From contig NZ_CP012099.1 of NCBI RefSeq assembly GCF_001182785.1, positions 4,214,501-4,278,500 of the forward strand: a stretch of DNA of 64,000 bases, read 5' to 3'. Below the pieces are notes generated by a model, which was not told where the DNA came from, searched no databases, and saw nothing but the letters and a program-made list of their open reading frames with translations. This DNA comes from Bacillus thuringiensis. Lineage in GTDB: Bacteria > Bacillota > Bacilli > Bacillales > Bacillaceae_G. The stretch's first letter is position 1; the number at the start of each line of letters is the position of its first letter. Position numbers and translations under genes: made by a program. This document shows positions 50,244 through 59,576 of this stretch, piece after piece.

Positions 50244-51386
50244 ATGATGATATATCTTGACTATGCAGCTACTACACCTATGAGCGAGGAAGCGTTACAA
50301 ACATATATGAAAGCAGCGTCGCAATACTTCGGAAATGAACAAAGTTTACATGATATTGGAGGAACGGCTTCTTCTTTATTACAAGTTTGCCGAAAAACAT
50401 TTGCGGAAATGATTGGAGGCAAAGAACAAGGAGTATTTTTCACAAGCGGTGGATCGGAATCGAACTATCTTGCGATTCAATCACTTCTAAATGCCCGAAA
50501 TAAGAAGCATATTATTACGACACCTATGGAACATGCATCCATTCGAAGTTATTTTCAATCTCTAAAATCAAAAGGCTATACGATCACTGAAATTCCTATT
50601 GATAAAAGTGGACTCATTTGTTTAGTAGATTTAGAGGCAGCTATTACAGAAGATACTGTGCTAGCAAGCATACAGCACGGAAACTCTGAAATTGGAACCG
50701 TTCAAAACATTGCAGAAATCGGGGCACTGTTAAAAAAATATAACGTTTTATTTCATTCGGATTGTGTGCAAACATTTGGTAAACTTCCTATCAATGTTTT
50801 TGAGATGGGAATTGATAGTCTTTCTGTTTCAGCACATAAAATATACGGACCAAAAGGTGTCGGCGCTTGCTACATAAATCCGCAATCTCGCTGGGAACAA
50901 GTATTTCCAGGAACTTCTCACGAAAAAGGATTTCGCCCAGGTACAGTGAACGTTCCCGGCATCGCATCTTTTTTAACAGCTGCTGAAAATATATTAAAAA
51001 CTCAATGGGAAGAAAGTTTACGTTTTAAAGAGTTACGATCCTACTTTTTAGAGCAAATACAAACACTTCCGCTAGAAATTAAAGTAGAAGGTCATTCTAC
51101 TTCTTGTTTACCACATATTGTTGGGGTTACAATAAAAGGAATAGAAGGTCAATATACTATGCTAGAATGTAATCGTCATGGTATTGCCATTTCCACCGGA
51201 AGTGCTTGCCAAGTCGGTAAACAAGAACCTTCGAAAACTATGCTTGCAATTGGAAAAACGTATGAAGAGGCCAAACAATATGTCCGCTTCTCTTTCGGAC
51301 AACAAACAACGAAAGATCAAATTGATACTACTATTCATGCACTACACACAATTGGAAATCAATTTTATAGAGGTGTTAAATCATAA
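50244..51386 (+). CDS. nifS: Cysteine desulfurase NifS for NAD biosynthesis
   Basis: 380 aa, PLP enzyme of the NifS/IscS class: YLDYAATTP, HGNSEIGTVQ, PLP-lysine in SVSAHKIYGPKG, catalytic cysteine in STGSACQVGK. Divergent from nadB and followed by nadR; in B. subtilis NifS is needed to build the NadA cluster. It differs from the YrvO copy in its cysteine loop. Confidence 0.93.
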   Translation: MMIYLDYAATTPMSEEALQTYMKAASQYFGNEQSLHDIGGTASSLLQVCRKTFAEMIGGKEQGVFFTSGGSESNYLAIQSLLNARNKKHIITTPMEHASIRSYFQSLKSKGYTITEIPIDKSGLICLVDLEAAITEDTVLASIQHGNSEIGTVQNIAEIGALLKKYNVLFHSDCVQTFGKLPINVFEMGIDSLSVSAHKIYGPKGVGACYINPQSRWEQVFPGTSHEKGFRPGTVNVPGIASFLTAAENILKTQWEESLRFKELRSYFLEQIQTLPLEIKVEGHSTSCLPHIVGVTIKGIEGQYTMLECNRHGIAISTGSACQVGKQEPSKTMLAIGKTYEEAKQYVRFSFGQQTTKDQIDTTIHALHTIGNQFYRGVKS

Positions 51387-51928
51387 TGAAACAAAATGAA
51401 CAAAAAAAGATTTTAGGTGAAGAAAGACGACAGCTTATCCTCCAGTGGCTTCTTGCTGCAAATGAGCCGTTATCGGGGAATGAATTATCGAAAAAGACGA
51501 ACGTAAGTAGACAAGTTATCGTGCAAGATATTTCCTTGCTTAAAGCACGAAACGAACCAATTATTGCGACTGCTCAAGGCTATTTATATTTAAAGCCACA
51601 AGAGAAACAACAAGCTTTTGAACGCGTAATCGTATGCCAGCACAAACCAGCAGAAGTACGTCAAGAACTTACAATGCTTGTTGACCACGGCGTTACGATT
51701 AAAGATGTAAAAGTTGAGCATCCTGTATACGGTGACTTAACAGCATCCATTATGGTAAGCAATCGCTTTGATGTAGAGCAATATTTACAAAAAATCGAAA
51801 ACACAAATGCTTCCTATCTTTCACAACTAACAGATGGTATTCACTTACATACAATCGAGGCAGATTCTAAAGAAAAATTAGATGCTGCTTGTGAGGCACT
51901 GGATAAAGCAGGATTTCTCGTTTATTAA
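51386..51928 (+). CDS. nadR: NAD biosynthesis transcription repressor NadR (NiaR/YrxA)
   Basis: 180 aa. N-terminal winged helix-turn-helix (RRQLILQWLLAANEPLSGNELSKKTNVSRQ...; recognition helix within TNVSRQVIVQDISLL), then a 3H domain with the conserved histidines (about VDHGV, EHPVYGD, HLHTIE). It represses nad genes with nicotinate as corepressor. The start overlaps the nifS stop (TAATG). Confidence 0.92.
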   Translation: MKQNEQKKILGEERRQLILQWLLAANEPLSGNELSKKTNVSRQVIVQDISLLKARNEPIIATAQGYLYLKPQEKQQAFERVIVCQHKPAEVRQELTMLVDHGVTIKDVKVEHPVYGDLTASIMVSNRFDVEQYLQKIENTNASYLSQLTDGIHLHTIEADSKEKLDAACEALDKAGFLVY

Positions 51929-51932
51929 TGTA

Positions 51933-51968
51933 AAGCACAGAGTTTTTATAATTCTCTGTGCTTTTTTA
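51933..51968 (+). terminator. Terminator of nifS-nadR
   Basis: AAGCACAGAG and CTCTGTGCTT pair around an AT loop, followed by TTTTTT. Confidence 0.85.
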
Positions 51969-52007
51969 ATGCTATAATATTGTAATCAATCGTAAAGGAG
52001 ATCACAT

Positions 52008-52655
52008 ATGGGAATTGAACTCGTTCACTTTAGTACTGGTAAACCGAAACAAATGAAATATGGCGAAGATAAAGAAATGATAACAGGTATATGTAAAGAT
52101 CCTACAGAAGAGGCCTTTCTCTCCAAAGACGGATTCCTTGGTGATGACGTAGCGGATTTAAAACATCACGGGGGACCTGATCGCGCTGTTTGTGTGTACC
52201 CACACGAGCATTACGCACTATGGGAAGAGGAATTTCAAACTACGCTTCCAGCTTCCACATTTGGCGAAAACATTACCGTAACAAATATGTTAGAGCGTGA
52301 TGTTTGCATCGGAGATACATATCAACTAGGTGAAGCAATCATTCAAGTGACACAAGCTCGCGTTCCTTGTAGCACAATTTCAAAACGTCTTGGCATCCCT
52401 GGCATACTGCCGCGCATTGTAGCAACTGGATTTACTGGCTACCTATGCCGTGTTCTTCAAGAAGGTACTGTACGTAAAGATTCTAAAATTACATTACTAG
52501 AACGTCAACCGAGCAATGTTTCTGTTTTGTTCTCTAACGAAATTTATTTTCATAATAGAAAAGATAAAGATGGCATTGAAAAAATTCTTGCTGTCCCAGA
52601 ACTAGCTGATATTTGGCGTGGTCAGTTAGAAGATCGTCTTGCGAAGTTAAAATAA
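52008..52655 (+). CDS. MOSC domain-containing protein (YiiM-like)
   Basis: 215 aa. It has LKHHGGPDRAVCVYPHEHY and FGENITVTN, typical of YiiM-type MOSC proteins, with the conserved cysteine in ARVPCSTISKRLG. MOSC domains act with molybdenum cofactor or in hydroxylamine-type reductions (YiiM); the partner is unknown here. ATG 52008 follows AAAGGAG. Confidence 0.88.
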   Translation: MGIELVHFSTGKPKQMKYGEDKEMITGICKDPTEEAFLSKDGFLGDDVADLKHHGGPDRAVCVYPHEHYALWEEEFQTTLPASTFGENITVTNMLERDVCIGDTYQLGEAIIQVTQARVPCSTISKRLGIPGILPRIVATGFTGYLCRVLQEGTVRKDSKITLLERQPSNVSVLFSNEIYFHNRKDKDGIEKILAVPELADIWRGQLEDRLAKLK

Positions 52656-52656
52656 A

Positions 52657-52742
52657 GTGAAACTTTAATCAGCCCTCACCAATCGGGCTGCCCGGCAAAT
52701 AACGGGATAAAGAATCCCACCTTTTGCAGGTGGGATTTTATT
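52657..52742 (+). repeat. Dispersed motif followed by three hairpins, last is a terminator
   Basis: GTGAAACTTTAATCAG (52657-52672), then CAGCCC/GGGCTG (52670-52690), CCCG/CGGG (52691-52706) and the terminator stem ATCCCACC/GGTGGGAT (52714-52736) with TTTTATT. The first part is shared with 35375, 21811 and 60330. Confidence 0.6.
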
Positions 52743-52815
52743 AATCTATCAAAAAATATACTAGGCAATGAAATGATATGGACGATTAGGCAAATACAAA
52801 TATTCCATCTACATC

Positions 52816-53667
52816 TTACAACCAATAAGAAGAATAACTCCCCAGCACAGTAACAGAAAAACCGAGTGCTTCAAGTTCCATCGTTACGCCTGGCAATAAT
52901 ACGTCATCGTATGCTTTATCGACATCGATTAAGAAAAAGTAATTTCCAAGACCTGTTTTCATCGGACGCGATTCGATTTTTGATAAGTTTAATTTTCTCC
53001 ATGCGAAAGCTGATAACACTTGATATAGGGCACCTGCATAATCAGCAGGTAACGTTATCATAAGCGTCGTTTTCTCTCCGCGGTTTTCTCCGTTATTCGG
53101 GAGTATTGCTTTCTTTTTCTTATGGAGAACGAGGAAGCGTGTATGGTTATTTTTATGCGTATGAATGCTACGTCTTACAATTGTTAATCCGTATTTTTCT
53201 GCAGCTGCTTCATTTGCAATAGCGGCAATTTTTTCTTCAGGATGTTCTTTCACATATTGCGCAGCGGCACTTGTGGATGTCATATCTCGAACAGTTACTC
53301 CTTTTAATTCTTCATTTAAAAACTTATGGCACTGTGCAATGGCATGCGGATGAGAATGCACCGCATATACTTCATCCCACACTTCTGCATACTGCGGATG
53401 TACAAGTAAATGCTGCTGAATTGGTACTGTAATTTCTCCTACAATGGAAAGTGGCTGCTCATGTACAAGATAATCAACCGTTATATTCACTGAACCTTCT
53501 ATTGCATTTTCTAACGGTACGACTGCGAAGTCTACATTTTCATTTGCAGCTGCATCTATACAATCTGGAATCGTTCGATACGGTACATGATCTGCTTCCG
53601 GAAAAAAACGACTCACCGCCATATTTGTAAATGTTGCTTCTGGTCCTAAATATCCTACTCGAATCAT
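52816..53667 (-). CDS. pheA: Prephenate dehydratase
   Basis: 283 aa, monofunctional. Catalytic domain with GYLGPEATFTN, VPLENAIEGSVN and TSTSAAAQYV, then a C-terminal ACT domain (LNLSKIESRPMK) that binds phenylalanine for feedback control. It converts prephenate to phenylpyruvate. It is a stand-alone gene here. Confidence 0.95.
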   Translation of the reverse strand: MIRVGYLGPEATFTNMAVSRFFPEADHVPYRTIPDCIDAAANENVDFAVVPLENAIEGSVNITVDYLVHEQPLSIVGEITVPIQQHLLVHPQYAEVWDEVYAVHSHPHAIAQCHKFLNEELKGVTVRDMTSTSAAAQYVKEHPEEKIAAIANEAAAEKYGLTIVRRSIHTHKNNHTRFLVLHKKKKAILPNNGENRGEKTTLMITLPADYAGALYQVLSAFAWRKLNLSKIESRPMKTGLGNYFFLIDVDKAYDDVLLPGVTMELEALGFSVTVLGSYSSYWL

Positions 53668-53743
53668 CGTCTTTTCCCCTCTTTTTCGTTTTCTTACTGT
53701 TATACCATACTTTTTTATATTCTTCTATGTAAATTTCGAATAT

Positions 53744-53770
53744 TAAAAAAAGACTAGCATTTGCTAGTCT
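53744..53770 (-). terminator. Terminator of the Bce-like permease operon
   Basis: AGACTAGCA/TGCTAGTCT (53751-53770) forms a stem on the minus strand, followed by TTTTTTT. It lies at the permease stop (53764). Confidence 0.88.
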
Positions 53771-55677
53771 AAATGTTTCTTATATTCTCTTTGAGCGAAG
53801 AAGAAATAAATGATACATGCTACGATATAAAACAGAATGAACAAGCCTACTTTTTTTAATGATCCATCCATAAAGAAAGTATTATGAAACGTATATAACG
53901 CAACTGCACTATGCATACTCCCTACTATAATTGGCGCAAAAAATAGCATACATAATTGCCAACGAGAAATTTTCCATACTTCTTCCTTCGTCATTCCAAG
54001 TTTAGAGAGTGCACCATACTGCTTTCGGTCCGATGCAATATTATGGAACCATTTAAAATACACGATACTACATGAAGTAAGAAAGAATAATATACTAATA
54101 AACGAGCCTACAAATAGAGTAATATCGCCGCCTTCTTTCATACTTACATATAACTCCATATTACTTCGAAATGCATTATTATTATCTTGTTTCATATGTT
54201 TCCGTAAATCTTCATTCAATTTCTTCGTCTTTTCGATATTTGATAATGTGTAGCCTCTATATATCATCTTTTCAGAATCAGGAACCTTATCTGCTATATT
54301 GTCAAAGTCTTCATCATTCATAACGAAGAACAGACCATTAATGTACGAAGGGTGATAGTTAAATTGAACCCCTTCTTTCTGACCGTTAAATACGAATTGA
54401 TATGGTTGATTCATTACTTGCAATTGAATCTCTTTTTGATTATATACATTCGAATTATTGTATTTATTATAATAAACGAGTGTCACTGTACCTTTTTTAG
54501 GATGATATGTTTTCTGTTTTTGTTTCCTCGCTTCTTGGTTATAATCACTTTCTTTTATAAGCGGTGCTATTGTTGTTTCTCCTTTATTAGACTGAAAGGA
54601 TGCATACACTCCAACAAAACTCATATATTGAAAATCATCATACCCATATTGATTCAGTAATTTTTCAACCGCACCTTCTTCAAAGACTTCATAAGTAGAA
54701 ATACCTTTTTCTATGTACGAAAACGAGTGTACCCCTCCAGTTCGCCACATATCCTGCATGCTAGAAAAATACAAGAACACCGTACCTGTTGCCGTAACTA
54801 CAAATGTCGTTGCCATAGACATCAGAAAGAAAAAGCGACCATTTTCCTTCATTCGATGTGACAATTGATTCACTATAAATAAATATGGATATGTATACAT
54901 AATCTTTTTATTTCGCTTTATCATTTCTAACACTTGGGTAGCTCCATGCGCGAAAGAAAAATACGTTCCCAAAAAGACAAGTATAGACACAGGGAAAAAG
55001 CATATTGCTATCGTAGCCATCGTCACTTGTAGCGCCAACGCATACCCGCCCACTAAACAAGCAAAACCGAATAAACAAAGCCACTTTGATGTTTTCTTCT
55101 CTTTTTTATCTGTTCGAAATTCTTTCAATAACCGAATGATTTTTATATTCCATATACGTAAAGCACTTATAAAAGATAACAGAATAAAAACGACCATATA
55201 TGTAATAAATGTTACACCAATCGCACTTACGTCAAATATAACAGGGAGTTCTTTCGGAAGCCCCAGTAACATACTAAACACCATGAAGAAGAGCTTTAAA
55301 AAGATCATGCCCAGCCCTATACCGAAAATATTAGCAAAAATTCCAATTAATATTTGCTCGGTCATAATTACTCCTATTACGTTAGACTTCGTTGCTCCCA
55401 TTAACATATATAGTCCTAATTCTTTCTTACGTGCTTCTATGAAAATAGAAGTAGAGTACAAAATAAATATGACGAAAAAAGAAATAATTATAATGTTACA
55501 TATGATAAGTCCCCAGCGTACGTTTTGATACCACATCGTCTCTTGCATATACGGATGTACAATAACAGACATATATGCAAAAGATGCAAATATTGCAAAA
55601 CAACTACTTAAGAAAAACACTTTATAATTACGCCAATTTCCTTTTATATTTTGCAGCGCTAGTTGCCGAATGTTCAT
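53764..55677 (-). CDS. FtsX-like ABC transporter permease (BceB-type), second copy
   Basis: 637 aa. Ten membrane segments with a large extracytoplasmic domain between segments 7 and 8, as in BceB-type permeases of antimicrobial peptide detoxification modules. It begins MNIRQLALQNIKGNWRNYK, near-identical in form to the next permease upstream. Probably pairs with the ATPase at 57624. The ligand is unknown. Confidence 0.88.
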   Translation of the reverse strand: MNIRQLALQNIKGNWRNYKVFFLSSCFAIFASFAYMSVIVHPYMQETMWYQNVRWGLIICNIIIISFFVIFILYSTSIFIEARKKELGLYMLMGATKSNVIGVIMTEQILIGIFANIFGIGLGMIFLKLFFMVFSMLLGLPKELPVIFDVSAIGVTFITYMVVFILLSFISALRIWNIKIIRLLKEFRTDKKEKKTSKWLCLFGFACLVGGYALALQVTMATIAICFFPVSILVFLGTYFSFAHGATQVLEMIKRNKKIMYTYPYLFIVNQLSHRMKENGRFFFLMSMATTFVVTATGTVFLYFSSMQDMWRTGGVHSFSYIEKGISTYEVFEEGAVEKLLNQYGYDDFQYMSFVGVYASFQSNKGETTIAPLIKESDYNQEARKQKQKTYHPKKGTVTLVYYNKYNNSNVYNQKEIQLQVMNQPYQFVFNGQKEGVQFNYHPSYINGLFFVMNDEDFDNIADKVPDSEKMIYRGYTLSNIEKTKKLNEDLRKHMKQDNNNAFRSNMELYVSMKEGGDITLFVGSFISILFFLTSCSIVYFKWFHNIASDRKQYGALSKLGMTKEEVWKISRWQLCMLFFAPIIVGSMHSAVALYTFHNTFFMDGSLKKVGLFILFYIVACIIYFFFAQREYKKHLD

Positions 55678-55708
55678 CTATCGTCCTCCTGTAACTTACT
55701 ACATAGGC

Positions 55709-55736
55709 AAAAAGCTAGAGGTTCCCCTAGCTTTTT
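55709..55736 (-). terminator. Hairpin/terminator between the two permease genes
   Basis: AAAAAGCTAG/CTAGCTTTTT pair around GGGGAACC(TC) on the minus strand. It lies directly at the stop of the 640-aa permease, so the 637-aa gene may be read at a lower level or from its own promoter. Confidence 0.65.
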
Positions 55737-57649
55737 ACGTGTTTTAAATATCCTCTTTGCGCGATCATAAAGTAAATGGCAGAAGCTAAAATGTATGCTC
55801 CAATTACAAGCGCACCTGATTTCCACAAATCAATATAAAGCATTTTCCCTAACGTATGAAGAGCAAATCCACTATGAATGGAACCGATTAAAATTGGTAT
55901 AAAGAAGATAACTCCCATTTGTCGAATCGCAATTTTGCGAATTTCTTTATCTGTCATACCGATTCTCTTTAACGATTTAAATTGAATACGATCTTGTTCT
56001 TTATCGTTAAACCATTTAAAGTATGTCATACTACAAGCGAAGAAGAAGAACAGTACCGCTACGAAGAAACCGATGAACATTGTAATTGCTCCACCTTCTC
56101 TTATATCCTTATACGCAAACACTGAATTTCTCAATTCTCCTTGCTTTTCTGGTGCAATTTCATTTTTCAAATCTAATACAAGATCTTCTGTACTTTTCCA
56201 ATCCTCAATATAATAACCGTAATATTTCGTCTTTTCTTCATCTGGTACGAGTTTTGCATATTTCTCAAAATCTTGATCATTTACAACGAGATATTCATTA
56301 TCATTAAAAACAGAATACTGCGTTGGATTATTTAATTGAACAGACTGCTTTTGTCCGTTAATTGTAAATTCATACGGTTTCGTGCGGTCTATCTTCATCA
56401 GTTCATTTGACATATCAACCATAACCATTGTTGCACTACCTGGTGCATTATGAACTTCTGTAGGTTGCTCTCTCTTTTGTTTGCGCACTTCCGTATTATA
56501 TTCTTTTTCTGAAATAATCGTCATCGGTACTTCATGTTCACTATTAAACAACGTTATTTTCTGTGTTGCCGGTAGTTTAACGTAGGTTACTTTTCGCGCA
56601 TCTTCAAACCCACGTCTCTTCACAAGCTCCTGTACCTTTTCTTCATTAATAAGGCTATGCGTATTTAACCCCTTTTCCTCATATGAAATAGCGTGTGGTG
56701 TAAGTTCTACCGTTTTCGCACTCAAATTTTCAAAATATACGTAAAGCGTGCCAACTGCCGAGGATACAACCGCCGTAATAATAGAAATTACAAATAGAAA
56801 ACGAGCATTATCTTTCATTTTATAAATAAGGTTACTAAGGACGAACATATTTGGGTATGTATAAAAAGATTTTTTTCTTTTTTGCAATGCTTTTAATACG
56901 ACTGTACTACCTTGTGTAAATAGCAAATAAGTTCCGCCTATCGTCAGCCCTACAATCGGTAAAAACAGAATGATAAAATTCATAAATGTTACTTGGAAGC
57001 TAAGTACATACGCAGCAATAATACATCCTATACCAACTACACATAACCATGTAAATGCAAACGGCTCTACTTTTTGCTTTCTTGCTTCTCTTAATAAATC
57101 AATAATTTGCAAGCGTCCGACTGTCCAAACACTAAACAACGATAGGATTAAAAATAGAATAAAGTATACACCAGCTGTAATAAGAATTGCTTTACTATTC
57201 CAAACGAGTGGAAGTGTCTTATCTATTTTCAATAATACGCTTAACGCTTGGAAAAATAATTTTGAACAAAGCATTCCAGCCCCAATACCAACTACAATTG
57301 CAATACTACCTAACATCAGTTGCTCTAATATAATCATTCGGCCGAGCTGCGATTTCGTTCCGCCTATTAATGTTAGTAGACCAAACTCTTTTTTTCTTGC
57401 TCGTAAAAACGTTGAATTTGCATATAAAATAAAGAGTGCCGAGAAGATGACCACAATATAATTCATCGATTCTAATCCTTTTGTGATCATCGTCCTCATA
57501 CTAATATTACCGCTTACGACATCTGGATGATAAATAAAAGAAGCATACATGAAAAATACGACAATCGATAAACAACTACTTATAAGAAACGCTTTATAGT
57601 TACGCCAATTTCCTTTTACGTTATTAAGCGCGAGCTGGCGAAAGTTCAT
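55727..57649 (-). CDS. FtsX-like ABC transporter permease (BceB-type), first copy
   Basis: 640 aa, ten membrane segments with the large extracellular domain of BceB-type permeases. Start MNFRQLALNNVKGNWRNYK is shared with the downstream paralogue. The gene overlaps the end of the ATPase gene by 26 bases. Together with ATPase, kinase and regulator it forms a Bce-like sensing and export module. Confidence 0.9.
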   Translation of the reverse strand: MNFRQLALNNVKGNWRNYKAFLISSCLSIVVFFMYASFIYHPDVVSGNISMRTMITKGLESMNYIVVIFSALFILYANSTFLRARKKEFGLLTLIGGTKSQLGRMIILEQLMLGSIAIVVGIGAGMLCSKLFFQALSVLLKIDKTLPLVWNSKAILITAGVYFILFLILSLFSVWTVGRLQIIDLLREARKQKVEPFAFTWLCVVGIGCIIAAYVLSFQVTFMNFIILFLPIVGLTIGGTYLLFTQGSTVVLKALQKRKKSFYTYPNMFVLSNLIYKMKDNARFLFVISIITAVVSSAVGTLYVYFENLSAKTVELTPHAISYEEKGLNTHSLINEEKVQELVKRRGFEDARKVTYVKLPATQKITLFNSEHEVPMTIISEKEYNTEVRKQKREQPTEVHNAPGSATMVMVDMSNELMKIDRTKPYEFTINGQKQSVQLNNPTQYSVFNDNEYLVVNDQDFEKYAKLVPDEEKTKYYGYYIEDWKSTEDLVLDLKNEIAPEKQGELRNSVFAYKDIREGGAITMFIGFFVAVLFFFFACSMTYFKWFNDKEQDRIQFKSLKRIGMTDKEIRKIAIRQMGVIFFIPILIGSIHSGFALHTLGKMLYIDLWKSGALVIGAYILASAIYFMIAQRGYLKHVKS

Positions 57650-58400
57650 GATACTCTCCTCCTAGCATCGCAAGTACGTCCAAAATTTCTTGGAAAAAGG
57701 CTTGTTTCGTTCTTCCTTTATGTATTTCCGAGAAAATTTCTCCATCGCGTATGAAAAGGATACGTTCACAATAACTAGCCGCTACTGGATCGTGCGTAAC
57801 CATTGCAATCGTTACTTTCTTTTGCTCGTGTAAATCTTGCAGAGCGCCCATTAGCGATTTCGCTGACTTTGAGTCTAAGTTTCCAGTTGGCTCATCTGCT
57901 AAAATTAACGTCGGTTCATGAATGATCGCTCTCGCTGCTGCTGCACGTTGTTGTTGTCCCCCAGATACTTCGTATACTTTTTTATTTAAAATTTCTTCGA
58001 TGTTTAAAAACTTCGCAATCTCAAGCACTTTCGCATCGATTTCATTTACAGATTTCTTCGCCATTACAAGCGGTAAAATGATGTTTTCTTTAATGGATAA
58101 CGTATCAAGTAAGTTAAAATCTTGGAAGATGAATCCTAAATGTGTACGGCGAAACTCTGCTAATTTTGCAGCACGCATTTGATTAATTTCTTCTCCATTT
58201 ACAAGCACATGACCTGAAGTTTGCTTATCGATTGTTGCTAATAAATTTAAAAGCGTTGTTTTCCCGCTTCCTGAAGGACCCATAATCCCTACAAATTCGC
58301 CTTCTTCTATTTTAAAATTTATATCATTTAAAGCAGTCGTCGCTACTGAACCTTTCGATTGATACACCTTTGTTAATCCTTTTACTTCAAGAACACTCAT
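57624..58400 (-). CDS. ABC transporter ATP-binding protein (BceA-type)
   Basis: 258 aa. Walker A GPSGSGKTTL, signature VSGGQQQR, Walker B LILADEPTGNLDS, and the switch histidine in MVTHD. The LNDINFKIEEGEFVGIMG start is typical of the MacB/BceA group. It is the first gene after the kinase, separated by 93 bases with a palindrome. Confidence 0.93.
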   Translation of the reverse strand: MSVLEVKGLTKVYQSKGSVATTALNDINFKIEEGEFVGIMGPSGSGKTTLLNLLATIDKQTSGHVLVNGEEINQMRAAKLAEFRRTHLGFIFQDFNLLDTLSIKENIILPLVMAKKSVNEIDAKVLEIAKFLNIEEILNKKVYEVSGGQQQRAAAARAIIHEPTLILADEPTGNLDSKSAKSLMGALQDLHEQKKVTIAMVTHDPVAASYCERILFIRDGEIFSEIHKGRTKQAFFQEILDVLAMLGGEYHELSPARA

Positions 58401-58475
58401 TTCTAATCCCCCTATGCGTTTTCTTCTTACATTTACTATAAGAAAAATAAGAAAAAGAAACGAGTGATTTCCCTT

Positions 58476-58489
58476 ACAAAACGTTTTGT
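58476..58489 (-). promoter_or_regulatory. Palindrome upstream of the ABC ATPase, candidate response-regulator site
   Basis: ACAAAACGTTTTGT is a perfect 14-base palindrome, 76 bases before the ATPase start, in the spot where BceR-type regulators bind their target operon. The wider context TTACA...TGTTA fits an inverted repeat. Binding by the nearby regulator is inference. Confidence 0.45.
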
Positions 58490-58493
58490 TATC

Positions 58494-59576
58494 TTACAGT
58501 TTTGTCATTTTTCTCATTAATGTATGATATTCTTCATCTTTTGCAAATTGGAACGTGAATGTTGTCCCTTCTCCTTCAGCCGATTGAACATACATTCCAT
58601 GATGTAAATTATCGCAAATTTCCTTCGTAATATATAAGCCCATCCCAGTCGCTTCTCTCGTCTTACGTCCATTTATTCCCGTAAAGAATGGATCAAATAT
58701 GCGCTTTACGTCTTGCTCTGGAATACCAATTCCATTGTCCTTAATATGTAATAACACCTTTTGATTTTTCTCTTCAATTTGAAATTGAATTTCTTTTTTC
58801 TCTGCCGCTGAAATTTTTGTATACTTGATTGCGTTTACAACAATTTGACCTATAGCAATACTCAGCCATTTTCTATCAGATGCAACCATACAAGTATCTT
58901 CTTCAAACATCACTTTCGGAAATACAGACGATTGAATGAAGGATTTTCGATTTTCATTAATAATACCTCGCACGACATCTATAACATTTACTACTTCTAC
59001 TTTATAATCCTTCGCGAACTGCTCTAGCCTTGCCATATGTAACGCTAAATCTAAACCATTTAGTATACGGTTATTTTCTTCACGAATACTTTCAACTGTT
59101 GCTCTTGCCTCACGATGCTCCTTGCCAAACTTCTGCAACAATAATTCAATAACAGATACTGGTGTTTTCATTTGGTGAACCCATTGGTTCATAAATATCA
59201 TTTGCTGTTGCTCTTTCGCATGCTGTTTATGAACTTCATTCATATATTGCTGTCTTAATAACGTAAAAGATTCAACGACCATTTCTTGCTCTAATGTATA
59301 AGATTCATCAATAAGTAAAGAGTCATGTAATGTATTTCCGCCATTAACATACTTTTGGATCCTCTTTAAAAACACACTCCGTTTTCGGTAATCGTAAATG
59401 AGGTATACAATAAACACAACTGTTCCTAACAAAAGTCCATATAACCACGTACTCCAATCAATGGATTTCTTTTCTAAAAGACTTTGCAACTGCAAAACGA
59501 GCCCAAATAAACAAAGGCTAACAATATAAGAAAGAATTAAAGAAAAGCGGTCCATAAGGTAATTTTTAACCTTCAT
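58494..59576 (-). CDS. Intramembrane-sensing sensor histidine kinase (BceS-like)
   Basis: 360 aa. Two N-terminal membrane segments with only a short loop between them (about residues 13-33 and 44-65), the hallmark of intramembrane-sensing kinases. H box in VHQMKTPVSVIE, N box QIVVNAIKY, and DNGIGIPEQDVKRIFDPFF with G boxes. No large sensor domain, so it likely senses flux through the adjacent transporter. ATG 59576 overlaps the regulator end. Confidence 0.9.
   Translation of the reverse strand: MKVKNYLMDRFSLILSYIVSLCLFGLVLQLQSLLEKKSIDWSTWLYGLLLGTVVFIVYLIYDYRKRSVFLKRIQKYVNGGNTLHDSLLIDESYTLEQEMVVESFTLLRQQYMNEVHKQHAKEQQQMIFMNQWVHQMKTPVSVIELLLQKFGKEHREARATVESIREENNRILNGLDLALHMARLEQFAKDYKVEVVNVIDVVRGIINENRKSFIQSSVFPKVMFEEDTCMVASDRKWLSIAIGQIVVNAIKYTKISAAEKKEIQFQIEEKNQKVLLHIKDNGIGIPEQDVKRIFDPFFTGINGRKTREATGMGLYITKEICDNLHHGMYVQSAEGEGTTFTFQFAKDEEYHTLMRKMTKL

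Noticed and set aside
58476..58489. CcpA (cre) site
   Set aside because: It has a CG centre and palindromic form, but the outer bases are CA...TG and not the TG...CA of cre.
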